Source of the DNA: Welwitschia mirabilis
Lineage: Eukaryota; Gnetophyta; Gnetopsida; Welwitschiales
Assembly: GCA_051453625.1 (NCBI GenBank)
Contig: JBOZIK010000001.1
Span: 271,443,701 to 271,507,700 of the forward strand
Reading direction: 5' to 3'
Length of the DNA: 64,000 bases
How positions within the stretch are numbered: position 1 is the stretch's first letter; every line of letters starts with the position of its first letter. Positions 12,780-25,253 of this stretch are shown here, one piece after another. The notes under the pieces were generated by a model. The model saw only the letters and a list, made by a program, of their open reading frames with translations, was not told where the DNA came from and did not search any database. The translations under genes and the position numbers were made by a program.

Positions 12780-13394
12780 TTAGTACTTTATTTTGATACT
12801 TATAAAGAGCTATGAGGGATGAAAGTGACTAAGGAATTCACCAAAACTAATATGGTAAATGATATTATATCATCATAACATGATCCATCATGACTTAATA
12901 ATTTAATCTTTGTTTTAGGAAATTAGAAGATATTATTGAAGTGCAAGTTTGCTATTGGACAAGTCAAGCTAGAATCTTAGGCAACATTACTACTTCATCA
13001 TTCAAGTTTAAACTTCATTATACTCTTAAATCTTGATTTTGATCTAATTCATTATAAGTTGACAGATTTTTCTGTTATTATTATGAAGTTTAATATCTTG
13101 ATTTATTCCCATGGAAAGAATGACATTAATACTTCACTATAATGAAAGTCTTAGTTTATAAATTGTAAATGTTGAACATTAATAAAGAGCTATGATTATA
13201 TATAAAACCAATAAATCTTCTTTTACCTCATGTTTTTATGCTTATGTTTATATAATTTATTCATTTTTATCATGCATTCCTTTCAATTCAATTAGACTTC
13301 TTATAGCATATTTCATATTTAGTATTGATAGAATTATCATATGTTTAGTACATATCATAACATTACCTAATATTACATATTTATTAATGCTATG
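12780..13394 (+). repeat. Left part of the 5' LTR of element D, cut by element C
   Basis: The stretch around 13180-13340 aligns with element C LTR positions of about 14440-14600, sharing a run of catgttttt, an AT-rich block and attagactt. It then stops exactly at the TSD CTATG, and the alignment continues on the other side of element C from 39717. So an older, related LTR was split by C. The left limit is approximate. Confidence 0.6.
13390..13394 (+). repeat. Target-site duplication of element C (left, CTATG)
   Basis: Five bases before the C 5' LTR; the same ctatg follows the C 3' LTR (39045-39048 plus the g at 39716 across the gap duplication). Confidence 0.8.
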
Positions 13395-16255
13395 TAATGA
13401 AGCCTAAATTTTAGATAAAACAAGTATAAATAGTAAATATTTTCCATTACTTTTCGAACTTTAATATTACATTTAGAGTTAGTTCTAATTTTTTAAGTTA
13501 TAAATGTCTTAGATGTTTACTAAGCTTAAAAAAATGCATTATTATCTAGTTCAAGTCTCTTTGAAATAGTTGTGATTAAAATATCAATATTGAGGAAAAA
13601 AATATAGATCACAGATGAATACTTTAATGTAGAAGCTCTATAGGTGATTCATAGTCCAATTTCCATCATCATCAATTACCCTCTTGATGATGCAATAATT
13701 ATAAGTATTTCTAACACTAAATACATGACATTGGATGATATTAAAACCTTTTAAGATATTAATAACTTAAAAAATTACATTTTGAAAGCTTTTATTTATA
13801 CATATACAAGTTATTTCTAGTGTCTAATTTGATGAATTCTTGTATTATAAGCTTTAATAGAGAAAACTAAATCAAGTTTTATTTTTGGTTTTTTAGTAGT
13901 TATGTGTGAAAATAACTATGATACTATTGCACTAATTCCTAAAGCAAAATAATGCTACATATGATAGTTTTACCCAAAAAATCATGATCACATGCTAATC
14001 GATGGTGGTTTTAGCAACTTTGTAGCATGCAACTAATACTATTATGCCTATAAATATCTCCCTTAGTATCTATACAACAAACACATAATTATCACATCAT
14101 TATTATTCCATTTGTATGTAAATTTTTCCATTCTCAAACATTGGAAGGAGATTTTCTACCAGTTTTCTCTCATTTGTCTTCATTTCTAAGTTGATTTTAT
14201 CTCTATATTAACTTTGGAAAACTTCTAAATTCCTCATGCCCATCTTTTACAGTCATCTAAATCCATTTTTAGACTCTTGGACCTTTTTATTACCATCATA
14301 CATCATCCTTTTTCCCATTTCCATCCATGTAGAGGGCATTGTAGGGGTGATAAAGTGCACACAATAAAGTGGTATAAGAGGAGTAGAAAGCATCAAATCT
14401 TGTAAGCAATTTGATAGAGGACTAATTAAAAGGAATGTTCATTTAGCTAAAATTAATAAGTGTTCTTTTCTTTATGTTTTTCATGCTTTAAATTACTTGA
14501 TTTATACATTTATATTATGATTTTCTTTCAATGATATTAGACTTTTTATATCTTGTAGCATAATTAGTGCTAATTAAATTATTGAGAAATTAGTACCCTT
14601 CATTGCAATTTGAAATTTTACTTTTTTTCTCATTTCTTATTAAAATAATTCATGCATTTTATTCTTCTTCTCTTTTATTTTCTAGTACATTTTTGATGAT
14701 TCCATCTTTATTCTAAAGCAAATAATGATGAATTTATATTGTATTCTTTGTAATAGTAGTATATTTTTTTTTGTAATGTATTATTTGTTTCTTTATGAGA
14801 TTAAAATTATTCCTTTTTGTAAGAAATATTCTCTTTTTTATCTCTTCTTCTAAAATTCAAAGTAGATTAGTGAATTTTAGTGCTTGTTTTGACCATAACA
14901 TTTTCTTTGCAACTCTAATAGTTTTGACCTTTTCTCCATAAATTCCTTTCATAATTAGAAATGTTCTTCTTTAAGGAATTAAAATTCAAATTTAGCCTTT
15001 AAAACCCTTTTTTATCTATTTTTAGTCTTAGTTGTAGTTTTAGTTGGAAACATTTTTAAACTATTAAATCTTATTTTTCTTAATTTTGGATAATGAATTT
15101 ATTAGCTATTTTTAATGTGTTTATAATTCAACATTCTATCTTGCATTAGTTTTTGAATACTCTTAGAGTATAAAGTCCATTGTTTTTAAGTTTTATAGTT
15201 TTCTTAGTATTTATGGTCATTGTAATTTTTTGCAGTTTTTCCTAAATGAACTATTTTTATCAGTTACAAATGATTATAATTAATATTGAATATTCAATTT
15301 TAGAAACTTGTTTATGACATATTATAAGAATTTTAAAGGTTATAAGATTTCTATGTTCATTATTTTGAATTCTCTCTCTCTCTCTTCTTTATATCACTCT
15401 TGCTACCACTCAAAATGGCTTGAAATTAACTAAGGATTACTTTAATCTAATGAAGATTTGTATGATAGTTTTTATTAATTTTCTCATTACTTTAACTCTA
15501 GTTTTGATGTTTTAATATTAATAATTCATTTTGGTCTTTATAAAGAGTTATATTTCTAGTCAAATGTATTACAGTGTAGTAAAAATCTTATTAAAGTTAA
15601 ACTATTTACTACCAATTTATGGAATCTAGCTTTCGTAGAATTACCTATTGATTTTAAGTTATAGTAAATTTTTTTTTGAATGGAATAAGATGTTTGAATT
15701 ACCTAATTACATCCATTTTGTATGCATTCAAGTAGAAAACTTTTCAAAAAATATTATGCTCCTATATGAACCTGACATAGGTAAAATTAAATATTTAAAT
15801 TTTTTTGTTTATTTATATGAATTATGAATGATTTTTAGAATCTTGTGAATGTTTATAAAATATTATTTATTTTTATTTTATTATATTTTTCTTTTCACAT
15901 CTTGTGAAATCATACTTTTACACATGTAATTTTTCATGATTAATATAAGTCATGTGTTTAATTAGTTATATGTCAATTAAGAGAAATCATTATTTTATCA
16001 TGAAAAGTGACAGTTTAATAAGGCAATGTTAATATTTTTATATAAATTCATGTCAGGTATTCCATTGGATTGATTTTCACGTGCTTCCACTACATATGCA
16101 ATTTGATCCAAGAAATTTCTTTATGATGCAATTTGAACTTTTTATACTTAATTTTATTTTATTAATTTTAAATATCATGTTAAGTAAACATTTTTTTTTG
16201 CAAAGGCTCAAAGTGTAATCTCCTCATTTTAGAAACCTAGTTTTTACTTTATTCA
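13395..16255 (+). repeat. 5' LTR of element C (2861 bp)
   Basis: Homologous throughout to 36149-39044, starting taatgaag in both and ending actttattca (acttcattta in the 3' copy). Terminal TG/CA have decayed to TA/CA and TA/TA. It contains a short CT-rich microsatellite near 15372-15386. There is no ORF of interest. Confidence 0.85.
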
Positions 16256-16258
16256 AAA

Positions 16259-16278
16259 TTGGGACCATTGCCAAGGAA
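16259..16278 (+). other. Primer-binding site of element C (tRNA-Asp type)
   Basis: ttgggaccattgccaaggaa, four bases after the LTR. It resembles the tRNA-Asp complement ttggcgccgttgccggggat, with mainly G to A differences. Confidence 0.8.
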
Positions 16279-16617
16279 GACTTGTTATTATTATGTGAAA
16301 TATTATAATTTTCTTCGAGAATTTACATACAGTAATGAAAGTTGATTGTTTTAAAGTTAGTTTGATATTACAATTGAATTCATGGGTCTATAAGCACCAT
16401 ATTACTTTATTAAGTCATTCAGGTGCATATGTTCTAATTCTTATCATCTTTTTATGACTTTCTTTGTCTTTGTATGCTATGTATTTATTAGTAAAGATTG
16501 GATATGTACTAGTAAAATGTATTTATATTTCCAAATTCTCTTTATCTCCCATTTGACCTTTATCTCTTCACTTAAATTTAATATGATTCCTAAAGCTTTA
16601 AATATTATTTCTTCTTA

Positions 16618-17420
16618 ATGGATACTAAAGATAGTAATTTTAATGCTTTTGATCCTTAACCTATTCTTAATCAATGTTTTGAAGGACATGCTACTTTTAT
16701 CTTCATTAAAAACCTTAAGGATTTTCCTACTTTTAATGGTTTAGATCATGAGGATCCTTATGAGTTTCTTGAATAATTTGACTTAGTTTATAAGATATCT
16801 CCTCCAATTAATTCTGATGAATCCAAATTAGTAATTTTTCCTCTTTTATTAAAATATATAGCTAGACATTAGATTAGGCTTGTTAATCATAATGAAGATC
16901 TTTTAAATATTAGAAGATATTAAGAAATTTCTTTCTATTACTTACATTAATTAAATGAAAAATTTTATTAGTAGTTTGAAGTAATCTTCAAATAAATCTT
17001 AATCCAAAACTTTTGAGCATTTTAGATATTTTCTAATAAAAAATACCCAATCATTGTTTTAAAGTTTCAAGACTATTTAATTTTCTCTAAAAGTTATTAA
17101 TAAAGAAACTAGAAAATTGGTAGACTGGAGATTTATTAAATTCTATCCCTGATGAAGCATGGAAAGAATCATAAGATTTAGTAGACGTTACTCATCTTAG
17201 AAAAATGCTAATAATGATCATGTTAGAACTATTTTTAGATTGAATTTCATAAGGATAAATCTAATGATGAATTAGCTAAATAAATTGAAGTTCTATCTAG
17301 TTAACTTGAAAATTATAAATTATAATAAGAAAAGATTAAGAAAATTCCAACTTAACTTTTTTCAAGTTCATTATTCGAAGAACTTATATGAAAAATTTAA
17401 GCTACCTTAGAGTTTTTTTG
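16618..17420 (+). pseudogene. gag: gag relic (element C)
   Basis: Capsid-precursor remnant. From the ATG at 16618 the frame reads MDTKDSNFNAFDP, then a stop at a Gln position, and on through a Phe-Pro-Thr-Phe-Asn-Gly-Leu-(x)n-Glu-Asp-Pro-Tyr-Glu-Phe-Leu block. This is the family signature of Athila/Tat gag (F-x-G-x-x-x-E-D-P-x-x-H-L-x-x-F). A later VDWRFIKFYP-like block at about 17120-17150 belongs to the same domain. Both early stops are TAA where CAA is expected. Element D has the same start and block at 41982. Confidence 0.7.
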
Positions 17421-17879
17421 CATTATCATCATCTTTTTGAAGCTCATTCCTTTAATAAAAATTATTAGGCTCCTACACCAATTAATAAGTATTCCAATTT
17501 TCATTCAAATAATTTCTAATATAGTTAATTTTAGCTCATAATAATCAATCTTAATGATAGTCTAAATTTTTACCTCCTCTTCCTGTACAAGCAAATAGAT
17601 TAGAAGAAATAATGAATATGTTTATTAATCAAATGGATCAAAATTAGTAAACTATTAATTTCATGTTTCAATAATAAAATAAAAGTAAGAGTCATCCTAG
17701 TCTAACTTCTCAATATCCTCCTAATTCAAAATAAACTAATGTGATGGAATAATGCATTGATGCAAATGCCATTAGATTAAAAAGTGAAAAATTAATTTTA
17801 GAAACTACTTTTAAAGTCAAATAANNNNNNNNNNTTTTTATTTGTCTTTAATCTAATAAATATTCTAATGACTATGATG

Positions 17880-18254
17880 ATATTCAAAAAAATTTTAAAG
17901 ATGTTAAGGTTAATATTTTCATTCTTGAGGTAATTAATAAAATTCCTTCTTATGCTAAGTTTCTTAAAGACTTATGCACTGATAAATGAAAGATTCAATT
18001 TCTAGAAAAATAATTAATGTAAGCACATCTACTACTTCTATTTGCAAAATAAAATCCTTGTGAAATATGGTGATACTAGACTTCCCTTTATTTATATTAC
18101 TATTGGTGACCATATTATTGATAAAGCCTTAGCATATTTAGAAGCTAAAGTTAATGTTATGCTAGAACTCATTTTTCAAACCTTAGGATTTAACCATTTT
18201 AATCCCATTGATGTACTTCTTTTTGTGGCTAATGGAACCTTGGTTAAATCCTAA
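17880..18254 (+). pseudogene. Protease relic (element C)
   Basis: The gag-pro linker (IPSYAKFLKDLCTD) is visible at about 17942-17985. Then 18042-18254 is open for 70 residues and matches the Athila protease: GDHIIDKALAYL, then the catalytic region, then FQTLGF and an LxxANGTLVKS end. The Asp-x-Gly-Ala-Ser active site has decayed to a Glu-Ala-Lys sequence, so it cannot be active. Bases 18257-18475 are N. Confidence 0.75.
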
Positions 18255-18475
18255 AGNNNNNNNNNNNNNNNNNNNNNNNNNNNNNNNNNNNNNNNNNNNN
18301 NNNNNNNNNNNNNNNNNNNNNNNNNNNNNNNNNNNNNNNNNNNNNNNNNNNNNNNNNNNNNNNNNNNNNNNNNNNNNNNNNNNNNNNNNNNNNNNNNNNN
18401 NNNNNNNNNNNNNNNNNNNNNNNNNNNNNNNNNNNNNNNNNNNNNNNNNNNNNNNNNNNNNNNNNNNNNNNNNNN

Positions 18476-20138
18476 ATATTAAATTAAATATTCATTTACC
18501 TTTGCCTAAAATTCAATGTGTAAGTGATCATTTATTTTTAATTTTTAATGATATGCTTTGTTTGGATTCTAAATATGAATTACTAGTTACATCTTATTTA
18601 GATATAAATGAAATGGATACTTCTATTAAATGTGTTTATTTTGAATATTTTAATTATATTTTGAAGAAATGAAAATGAATGTTTCTTTGAAAGATGTTTT
18701 TGCAACTAATAATATTGCTAATGATAATTTAAAACCTCTACCTAGTCATTTAAAGTACATCTTTTTAGGTTGTAATTAATCTAAACCTATTATCATTAGT
18801 GCTTATCTTACTTCTTTTCAAGAAAAAGACCTTACTAATTTATTAATTAAACATTCTCTAGATTTTCTTAGTCTTATCATGATCTAGTTGATATTCATCT
18901 TTTTGTTTGTTCTTATCGTATTTATTTAGAATCTAATATCAAACTTGTTCATCAACCTTAGCATAGGCTAAAGCCAAAGCCTAAGGATATTGCTAAGAGA
19001 GATATCATGAAATCTTGAAAAGTTGATATTATTTATCCAATTGCAAATAGTAAATGTGTGAGTCCTTTACAAATTATATCAAATAAGAATGGTAAATGAT
19101 AAATTTGTATTTATTTTTTGCTCTTCATAATCATACTAGGAAAAACCATTTTTCTATTCCTTTTATTGATTTAATCCTTGATAAACTTTATGATCATCAT
19201 TATTATTATTTTTTAATGGATACAATGGTTATATTAAATTTCTATAGTTGAAAAGACTAACTTTACTTATTCTTTTAGAACTTTTACCTCTTGTCACATG
19301 CCTATGGATTTATGTAATACTTTTAAAACTTTTTAAAGGTGTATTACTAGTTGTTTTTTAAAATTTATAAATGAATTTTTAGAAATATTTATGGATGATT
19401 TATCTCTTTATGATGATTATTTTAANNNNNNNNNNNNNNNNNNNNNNNNNNNNNNNNNNNNNNNNNNNNNNNNNNNNNNNNNNNNNNNNNNNNNNNNNNN
19501 NNNNNNNNNNNNNNNNNNNNNNNNNTTTTAATTAAATAATGTATCATTTAATGTTTATCTTAAATTACTATATTGATCATAGTCTTAAACTTAGTTGAGA
19601 GAAAAGTTATTTCACAATTACTAGAAGCATTATTCATAGCCATATTATTTTGAAAAATAAAATAGAAGAATATGCTACTCAGATTGATATCATTCATTCA
19701 ATTTTAACTCCTATTTGTGTTAAAGAAATAAGATCTTTCTTAGGACATGCTAGTTTTTATTTCTATTTCATTCTATCTTTTAGTTCTATTAGTAAATATT
19801 TGATCAAATTTCATTTAAAGATATATTTCAAAAACTTAATCATCTTTTATTATCTTTACTTGTGCTTTAATCTCCTAATTAATAGTGTTATTTTGAAGTT
19901 ATGATTAACTCAATTGATTTTGTAGTATGTGCATTCTTAGGTGAACTCTTAAATATAAACCCTTTATCATTTACTATGGTAATGAGGTCTTACATGATGT
20001 ACAAATTATTTATTTTACTACTCAAAAGAAGATGTTAGTTATTATATTTGCTCTTGAAAAATTTTTACACTATTTTATAAGTTATGATGTAATTGTTTTT
20101 ACTGCTCATGTTGCTTTGAAATATATTCTAAATAAGCC
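18476..20138 (+). pseudogene. pol: Reverse transcriptase and start of RNase H (element C)
   Basis: Ordered RT blocks are readable: a VDIIYPIANSKCVSPLQ block near 19020-19070, a Ser-Ile-Pro-Phe-Ile-Asp-like block near 19150, the FRTFTSCHMPMDLCNTF block near 19280-19325, and the catalytic FMDDLSLY at 19388-19411. The YxDD-equivalent aspartates are still present. Bases 19426-19525 are N. After that an open 84-residue piece (19650-19904) carries VKEIRSFLGHASFY, typical of Athila, and leads into RNase H (YSLY-like and TAHVALKYI near 20100-20125). The reading frame stops where solo LTR E was inserted. Multiple stops and frameshifts. Confidence 0.85.
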
Positions 20139-21648
20139 TATTAAAGTGTGAATTTATGTTATCATGAAGTCTATTAGGTAAAACTATAAATCACAATACT
20201 TACAAAATACACAAACTAGTATAGATGAGAGTTTACCTGAATGTTGTAATTCCAATGAAGGCACTAGGCATAGAGTTAGAGAATTGATTTTTAAAGGTAT
20301 TTTTATTCTTTTTATATTTTAATAATTAAAAGTAAATAATAAAGTAAAATGAAATGCAAGTGAATGGAGATGGAATGAAAATGGAAGTAGAATAGATTCT
20401 ATTAGATTCTAATTCTCCTATCATAAGAACTTACTTCTTTATAATTCAAATCAATTAATAAGAGTGATTTACTTATTCCTAATCAATGTGAACTATGAGA
20501 TATACTAAATATAATATGTAATGCAATGTGGAATGAAATTGAAATAACAATGCAAACCTAAACTAATAGGATGAACCTTGAAAAAGGTTGCCCTTTTGAT
20601 CTAAATAAATTATAGAATTTCCACTTAAACTATAACAAACTTAAACCATAAGGGACATAAACATAATTTGAGTAAAAAGAGTATTTTAATTGATCATATA
20701 ACTTTACATCCACTTACAACAAAGTAGTATCACATTAATGGAGTATACTCAGCCCAACACCAAGGGATCCCCTCTTTGTAGCTACTGGATGGACATCTTG
20801 TTTTCCAATATTTCATCACAAGCATATAGAGTATAAAAGATGAATTGGAAATAAGGACAAGGAAGGTATTTATAGTTTATTAAAAGTTCTAGGACTGTAA
20901 CCCTAGAAGTTAGAGAAGAAATCCTAGTAGCCTAAGTGAAGTGCATGACCCCATTACAAGATAATTTAATCCTGCTTATACAAAAAAATTATCATCTTGA
21001 CTGTCATGGGGGTGATACTAGTGATAATGCCTCATAATAATAGATAAATAATTAGCTTCCAACATAATAATTAGACCACAGTTAGCTCCAGATGTATTGT
21101 CATTCCTTATGTTGTAGAAATGATAATTGAAATGATACCTCCTCATAGAAGATGCTTCGTTGGCTCCAAGTTCTAATCCACGTTCATCTTATCTATCATG
21201 GGGATGATAGTGAGGACGAAAACCTTCCAAATCTCTTCAAGTAAATAGAATCAACCTTCTTCATTAATAATCTTCCTCCAACATACTGAGTACTAGAACA
21301 TTCCTAAAATGCCTCAAATATGCCAAGAATTATGTGTTTCCATGATCATCCCATCGACTCTTCATAATTATCAGAATTGCATCCAAACCTATATAAATGT
21401 CCTACAAAAGTACTCCAAATACACCATTAAATTCCTACCAANNNNNNNNNNNNNNNNNNNNNNNNNNNNNNNNNNNNNNNNNNNNNNNNNNNNNNNNNNN
21501 NNNNNNNNNNNNNNNNNNNNNNNNNNNNNNNNNNNNNNNNNTCCCATCGACTCTTCATAATTATCAGAATTGCATCCAAACTTATATAAATGTCCTACAA
21601 AAGTACTCCAAATACACCATTAAATTCCTACAAATTGACATCATAATA
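20139..21648 (-). mobile_element. Solo LTR E of the element A family, inserted in element C
   Basis: Reverse complement of the 1368-bp LTR of element A. The left end tattaaagtgtgaatttatg corresponds to the LTR 3' end, and the right end gacatcataata to the LTR 5' end, both with strand-consistent C to T decay. It is flanked by a perfect 5-bp duplication AAGCC (20134-20138 and 21649-21653). No internal element sequence lies beside it, so it is a solo LTR left by LTR-LTR recombination. It interrupts the RNase H to integrase linker of C, which resumes directly after the right TSD. Removing one of the 93-bp duplicate copies and the 100 N leaves about 1317 bp. Confidence 0.9.
21349..21634. repeat. 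93-bp duplication on both sides of a 100-N gap inside LTR E
   Basis: 21349-21441 and 21542-21634 are the same sequence with two differences (aacctat/aacttat and tacca/tacaa), separated by exactly 100 N. The intact LTR at 6114-7481 has only one copy of this segment, so the duplication is an assembly product rather than biology. Confidence 0.85.
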
Positions 21649-23090
21649 AAGCCCTTAAGTAAACTTTCTCTTATGTGTGGGTTTTACTTATACAAGAATT
21701 TGATATTACTATTATAGATAGATTAGAAAAACAAAATCTAGTTGCTGATAATTTAACTCATGTTCCCTTACCTATTGATTGATTTAAAATTAATGAAGAC
21801 TTTCCTGATGAAAATTAATTACTTATGAATGTTTTTCATTGGTATGTTGATATTGTAAATTTTAAATCCTATGAAAACTTCCTAGTAATATGTCTCATTA
21901 TTAACAAAAGAAAATTCTATCTCAATAGCATAACTTTCTTTCATAACTACCTCTTTTATTTAAATATTATACTAACAAGGTCTTTTAAAGATGTATACAT
22001 GAGAATGAAATCATTAGTATCTTATATTTTTTTCATAATAATATTTGTGATGGTCATATTTATGAAAATAAAACCACATATAATGGTTTAACTGATAGCT
22101 TATTTTGTCTACTCTTTTTAGAGATTCCATCAAATTTTGTAAATCACATGATAAATGCCAAAGAATGTGTAGAATCAAAAGGAAAATGGAATATGTTTTG
22201 AACCAATCATTATATATTTGTTATATTATTTTCTTTCTTCTTTAATAATGCTTTATATAAGTTATGTTGTTAACTAGATAGAAGCCAAAGTTTATATAGA
22301 TTGTGATGGTAAGAATATTATTATATTTTTAAAAGCTTATGTTACATCCCAATTTTGTAATCCTAAAGTAATTATTTATGATTAAGAAATTCATTTTTGT
22401 AATAAAAGTTTTAGAAACCTTATGCTTAAATATGGGCTTATCCATAAAGTAGTTACTACTTATTATTCATAAATCAATGGTCAAGCTAAAATAACTAACC
22501 ATGTGGACTCATTATAATTTTCAAAAAATAGTTAGTGCAAATACAAAATATTGGTTACTAACTTTGTCTAATGTATTATAAGCTTATTGTATAGATTTTA
22601 AAACTTCCATTGGTATGGCTTCTTTTAAACTTGTTTATGGTAAATAATATTTTTCTCTGTTGAGATAGAACATCAAGATTTTGATGCTATCCATAAAATT
22701 AATCTTGGTTTTGAAAAATAGTCTAAACATAAATTAGATCAATTTAATGAATTCGATGAAATAATATTAAATACATATGATAATCAAGTTCTTACTTTAA
22801 AAAATGAAATATTATCATGATCAGATTAGTCTTTAAAAACTTTTCATGTATGTGATAAAGTTTTACTTTTTAATTCTCATTTTCATTTATTTCCTGAAAA
22901 GTTAAAATCTAAATGGAAAGGTCCTTTTATTCTTATTTATATTTTTCCTTTTGGAATTATTTACATTTAAGATTCTAAAACTAGTCATTTTCAATAATGA
23001 AATGGATCTTAAATTAAGTTATTTAATAATCAAAATTTAAAAGGGGTTGAGATCCATTTTGATTCATCTTTTTTATGTAAATATGATAAA
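21649..23090 (+). pseudogene. pol: RNase H end, integrase and pol C terminus (element C)
   Basis: After the right AAGCC the frame resumes with QEFDITIIDRLEKQNLVAD (about 21695-21755), the RNase H to integrase linker. Then come FHWYVDIVNF (about 21835), a zinc-binding His-His-Cys-Cys region (about 22020-22190) and the catalytic core with IIYD...HFCNKSF (about 22370-22410). At the third catalytic position the usual NGQAE reads NGQAK (AAA at 22488-22490). The C-terminal block (KVLLFNSHFHLFP, then LKSKWKGPFI) is at about 22858-22940 and is typical of Athila pol. Several stops and frameshifts. Confidence 0.82.
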
Positions 23091-23519
23091 ATTTAAAATT
23101 CCAAAACATAAAAAATTATTTATATTATTTTATTTTTATTGAGACTTAAGAATATTACTTTTTTTTGGATGACAAAATAAGAGCTATGAGTTTGATGTAG
23201 TTATATTCAGAAGGGCTACAAGATTTTTAAGGAGAACCTCCTTTTACTTATTTTCCAAAACATATTAATCCAAAAATATTTTTGTCTTTTGTTTTTGATT
23301 TTTTCTTTTTTCTGTTTTCTTTTTTCTTTTAATAAATTCTGATCAAGCTATGTATTTTCCATTCAGTCTTGATTTTTATGCATGTTGAGGATAGAATTAG
23401 TTACTACATAGATTCTATGATAGTTATGAATTTAATTTTACCATTAATTTCTCATTTTTTTAAACTATTCTTACTACTATTCTTGATATACAACTTAATT
23501 TAATGGAAATCATATAATA
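23091..23519 (+). other. Spacer after pol (element C)
   Basis: T-rich and stop-dense, with no motif. An equivalent spacer follows pol in element D (52811-53300). Confidence 0.5.
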
Positions 23520-24540
23520 TCAATGCTACAGCATCAAAAACACATTATTCATATTACTATAGCATCATTGTTCATAATAATGCATGATTATTTCATTATA
23601 AAAACTTTATTTTTGTTCTTAGAACCTCATTTTTTTTGGTTAAAATTCTTAATAGGTGGACTAGGGATCTATGTAGTGCTCTCAAAGTTACATAGCAAAG
23701 CTTTACTAAAATGGTGAATTTTATTGAAGAAATTTTTTTCATCTATGATTTTTGATACTTTTTCTTCTAAAGATGATGAACTAGTTAGGAATTGAAAAAA
23801 GATTCACTATTTGATTTAGATGATAGTTTGTATCATAGTGATACTATATCCATGTGTTTTCAAAACCTCTAGTTTGATGAAGAAGAAAATGTAGGCAAGT
23901 CTAATGTAGATAGTATTACCATTCAGTGATTCCCTAGAGCTATAGCAGATACAATAGAAAAGTATTATCATAGTAGTAAGTGGTAATTAATGGCTCTACA
24001 TTCTTATTTAGATATGGTATTGCCTATTCTATGTGATCTTAACCTTAATTCTAGTCTTTATGTCAATAGTCCTTCTTTTAATAGTCTTAGTTCATTTGAT
24101 GCACCTCTTACACATTACATTATGCTTAACATCCTAGGTTTTTCTCATACATCTTATGCATTTCATAACATCTTAAGAATCCTTTAGCTATTTAAGAAAG
24201 AATGTTCTTCTTATGTTCCTTATCTTATTTTTGTCCATGTTTTTCATGCATGTTCTTCTTAGAGTTCTATTGCTATTCTTTCATCCTTTATCTTTTAGAA
24301 AGCAATTACCGATCAGTACCTAGAGTTTCATAAGATTGGACATATTAAACACCATTTCCATTTTATTATTAATTTTAGGCAACTTTGAAAGGCATATAAA
24401 TTTTATGAGCATAAGTACTAGCAATAGTAGCATAGAACTTATATTGAGAAACATGATACCCCTTTAGTTAGGATTGATCAGCACTTAAATATGATAGACA
24501 TGAGATGCAGAGCCAGTCTTGATATATTCATAGCTTAACA
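23520..24540 (+). pseudogene. Extra 3' ORF relic shared by elements C and D
   Basis: An ORF after pol, in the position of env-like or accessory ORFs in Athila-type elements. I do not recognise a family. Open pieces at 23523-23717 and 23990-24187 (MALHSYLDMVLPILCDLNLN...) align with element D at 53300-54370: shared features are M-x-L-H-x-x-L near the start of the second piece, LPIL, NSxLxVN, LxHxIMxNIxG and, further on, a VRIDQHLN-like segment. Conservation between two separate elements implies the protein was once under selection. Stops at TAG/TAA interrupt both copies. No clear signal peptide; the hydrophobic look mostly reflects T-rich codons. Confidence 0.55.
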
Positions 24541-25253
24541 TCTATACTTTATTATATAACACCATTCTTCTCTTATAGACATGGATTAATGTGAGATCAT
24601 GATATAGCTCAGTGTGGCTTTTAGCATTCAACCATCATTGTTAGCATTAGTATCATGATAGAGAGGGTAGAAGACCTTCGTCTCCTTATTAGTATNNNNN
24701 NNNNTAGATTTTATATATTTTTTTAGAGTAAACTATTTCTTTCTTTTAACTTGTATATTTATTAATGTACTATATGTATTTAATGCTATATTGGTTTTTA
24801 TATAATAGTGTATGAATTTCATGTGTGAAATCTATGAGATTCACTTTCTTATGTAATACTTTTCTATAGTATGATATTTTGGATGTGCTTTTATTTTATC
24901 TAGCTTGTGTACACATTTTTTCTTATGTTCTTGCAATTTAATAATACTTAATAAAATTTTACTTTAATTTTTTGTGAATACANNNNNNNNNNNNTTATTG
25001 TTTCTACATTTACTTATTTTTATTTGTGACTTATATATATTATCCTACCTTTATTGTTCTTGGTACTATTCCTTTATATGTTGTATTATTTATAGGAGCA
25101 ACATTTAAATATGCAATCATCTAATTGATCTATAAACATCTCAAGTATTAATCTGTAAGGCTTGATACATGATGTAATTCTTCACCATTAGCTGAATGAT
25201 GAATTTCATTAGATATTTTAATAATAAGTCTAATATCATATCCTATGGATGAA
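24541..25253 (+). other. 3' untranslated region of element C up to chromovirus F
   Basis: No coding signal, and two small N runs (24696-24704 and 24983-24994). It ends with atgaa (25249-25253), the left target-site duplication of element F. Confidence 0.65.

Noticed and set aside
13192-13407. 71-residue ORF as a gene
   Set aside because: Lies in the D LTR and runs across the C insertion junction, so it cannot be ancestral coding sequence.
18208-18672. 154-codon frame crossing the gap after the element C protease
   Set aside because: Two-thirds N; the part before the gap is out of frame with the protease, and the part after it belongs to the protease-RT linker only.
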